A DNA stretch of 36,168 nucleotides from Enteractinococcus helveticum (lineage in GTDB: Bacteria > Actinomycetota > Actinomycetes > Actinomycetales > Micrococcaceae). Location: the NCBI RefSeq assembly GCF_001657475.1, contig NZ_LXEY01000112.1:1-36168 (forward strand), given 5' to 3'. Positions within the stretch are counted from its first letter, which is position 1; every line of letters starts with the position of its first letter. Below, piece after piece: positions 34,718 to 36,168 of the stretch. The notes under the pieces were generated by a model. It was not told the DNA's origin. It saw only the letters and a list, made by a program, of their open reading frames with translations, and did no database searches. Made by a program: the position numbers and the translations under genes.

Positions 34718-34731
34718 GAGCGTGACGAAAA

Positions 34732-35991
34732 TTATGATCGTTTCTCGTTTCGGCCCCTGCGACGATACAGCATCACGGCCACAACACCACACGCCACATA
34801 CGATACTCCGACAAACATCCAACCGGCTGTGAATGAGTGGGTGAGGTCCTGAAGCCCGCCCATCACCAGTGGGCCCAGCGCAAATCCGGCGTACATGCCC
34901 ATTGAGTTGAGCCCCGAGGCTGCGCCAATTTTGCTGCCGGGCACTGCTCGCAGCAGCCCGGCGTTGATCACCACGTTGGCGCCCAGAACAGTCATGCCGT
35001 GTAGGGCCGCACCGACCCAGACGAGAACGGTTTGTTGCCACATCGCCGCGCCCAGGAAGGCCAGCACACCGAAGATCGCTCCGAGACTGATCATAATCAA
35101 CAGTCGCGACGGTTGGGCACCGGCTTGCATCTGGCGGGACCAGGCCAACCGTGAGACGACCCCGATGATTCCGGAGACCGCGGCGGCCACCCCACCCAAC
35201 ACCAATGAGAAGTTCAGCTCTTCGACGGCAAACAGCGGCAGGTAGACGTTGGTAGCTTGCGTGCCCATGCCCGACAGCATCGCAATGACCGCAAAGAAGT
35301 AGACGATCGCCGGCATCTTGTCTTTGGTATTCACCGCCGACACTTGGTCGGTCTCGACGGTGACCTCGGGTGGTTCTTCGACCGGTGCCGGGCTGTTGCT
35401 GGCGGCGAGCTTCGCCGGGGATGGGACATACTTAAACGAAGCGAACCAGAGCAATACGCAAACCAGCGCCCCACCCAGAGCGGCACCCGTCCAGCCAAGC
35501 GCAAGAGCGACCGCAGGGAATAAGAGCCCGGAGAATAACTGTGAGGCTTGGACCCCGGATTGTTTGACGCCGATCCAGCCAGCTTGTTTTTCAACGGGGA
35601 CCGCGCGGATGATAACCCGGTTGGTGGTGGCGTTCGAGATTGCCTGGGCTGGCCCGGACAGGGCGGCTGCGGCCAACAGCAACCAGTAGCTGTGGGCAAA
35701 TGCGGCCATAACCAGCGCAACCGCAGTGCCGGTGAAGATAATGGCCATCTGCGCACGGGCGCTGATCTTATCGGCGAGATTGCCCAGCCAGATGCTAGAG
35801 ATAGCTGCGCTAGCAAAGACCACCGTGACGATCAACCCGAGTTGGCCGGCTGTGATCCCCAGCTGTTCAATGATCAACGCAGAGGAAACGGACACACCAT
35901 AGTTGAATAGCGGCCCGGCACCCATGGCGCACAAAAGGATGATCAGCAGGCCGGTGGATGCTGACGCAGCAGGGATCTGTTTGAAGGTCAC
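34732..35991 (-). CDS. Major facilitator superfamily transporter
   Basis: 419 residues with 12 hydrophobic segments in two halves. MFS traits are the loop after helix 2, SSIWLGNLADKISARAQM (G-x-L-A-D form of motif A), a long central hydrophilic loop (about 190-225, Pro/Glu/Val-rich, between helices 6 and 7), and the Gly-rich late helices SKIGAASGLNSMGMYAGFALGPLVMGGL. Probably a drug or metabolite exporter or a small acid importer; substrate not readable. The gene lies downstream of, and opposite to, the flavin-reductase locus and is followed closely by the disrupted membrane protein. Confidence 0.85.
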   Translation of the reverse strand: MTFKQIPAASASTGLLIILLCAMGAGPLFNYGVSVSSALIIEQLGITAGQLGLIVTVVFASAAISSIWLGNLADKISARAQMAIIFTGTAVALVMAAFAHSYWLLLAAAALSGPAQAISNATTNRVIIRAVPVEKQAGWIGVKQSGVQASQLFSGLLFPAVALALGWTGAALGGALVCVLLWFASFKYVPSPAKLAASNSPAPVEEPPEVTVETDQVSAVNTKDKMPAIVYFFAVIAMLSGMGTQATNVYLPLFAVEELNFSLVLGGVAAAVSGIIGVVSRLAWSRQMQAGAQPSRLLIMISLGAIFGVLAFLGAAMWQQTVLVWVGAALHGMTVLGANVVINAGLLRAVPGSKIGAASGLNSMGMYAGFALGPLVMGGLQDLTHSFTAGWMFVGVSYVACGVVAVMLYRRRGRNEKRS

Positions 35992-36031
35992 AGTTCATAG
36001 GGTAATCCCTTCCGACCGCGTTTAAACAGGC

Positions 36032-36168
36032 TCATCGTAAAAGTGAGTGTATTTTGTTTCTGAATCCACCGGTGTCCAGCAGTGCTCGGGTGATGTAATG
36101 GGCGAGGTTTCTGAAGCCCAGGGCGGTGCCGCGCAGGTGTTCGATTCTGCCGTTGATGGCTTCGGTGG
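36032..36168 (-). CDS. C-terminus of an ISL3-family transposase (partial)
   Basis: The last 45 codons on the minus strand read TEAINGRIEHLRGTALGF, then RNLAHYITRALLDTGGFR and a short tail to a TGA. This is the conserved end of ISL3-type transposases. The rest of the gene lies beyond the window, so whether it is intact is unknown. Confidence 0.8.
   Translation of the reverse strand, partial: TEAINGRIEHLRGTALGFRNLAHYITRALLDTGGFRNKIHSLLR

Noticed and set aside
1..36168. CRISPR arrays, rRNA or tRNA genes
   Set aside because: No regularly spaced direct repeats and no cloverleaf- or rRNA-like segments were noticed on reading. A dedicated tRNA scan was not possible.

Overview
The window is a piece of an actinobacterial chromosome. 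An LAxTG-type (class E sortase) anchor, Gram-positive lipoprotein signals, moderately high GC with GTG/TTG starts, and an ectABC operon together suggest a salt-tolerant member of the Micrococcales, probably a Micrococcaceae relative. The genus is inference only.

Layout. (1) About 0.1-3.3 kb, minus strand: a small lipoprotein and the ectoine operon ectA-ectB-ectC. (2) About 3.75-15.6 kb, housekeeping and accessory genes: a wall-anchored purple-acid-phosphatase-like protein (TTG start), a CitMHS citrate transporter, a DedA membrane protein, a small Smr-domain protein, three RibD-C/dihydrofolate-reductase-like proteins, a penicillin-acylase-family enzyme, an alpha/beta hydrolase and a YczE/YitT-type membrane protein. 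(3) About 16.7-26.3 kb, plus strand: a tightly packed, partly translationally coupled catabolic operon. It encodes an HpaB-type flavin-dependent aromatic hydroxylase, a two-domain extradiol (VOC) dioxygenase, an RraA-type aldolase, a cupin, an ALDH7-type dehydrogenase, a Rid protein lacking the usual arginine, an NCS1 permease and an FAH-family hydrolase/isomerase, followed by a LysR regulator. (4) About 27.1-29.9 kb: an exported lipoprotein sulfatase overlapping its formylglycine-generating enzyme, in visibly more AT-rich sequence. (5) About 30.06-32.32 kb: a decayed IS5-family element interrupted by a decayed IS1595-family element with 24-bp inverted repeats and an 8-bp target duplication. 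(6) About 33.2-34.1 kb: a 50-codon small ORF and an HpaC-type flavin reductase, behind a promoter that closely matches the hydroxylase promoter. (7) About 34.2-36.0 kb, minus strand: an MFS transporter followed by a disrupted small membrane protein, then the end of an ISL3-type transposase at the window edge.

How the genes fit together. Region 3 reads as an import, ring hydroxylation, meta-cleavage, semialdehyde oxidation, FAH-type processing and aldolase cleavage route for a phenolic substrate. The flavin reductase of region 6 is its likely electron-supply partner. It lies about 15 kb away, beyond the regulator, the sulfatase pair and the IS elements. The two loci share a 19-bp sequence (17/19 identical) in the same position relative to matched -35-like hexamers. 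The order of functions resembles the homoprotocatechuate (hpa) pathway, but the ALDH7, Rid, RraA, cupin and NCS1 members are not the usual hpa parts. This makes a nitrogen-containing aromatic substrate plausible but unproven, and it is the best candidate for something undescribed in this window.
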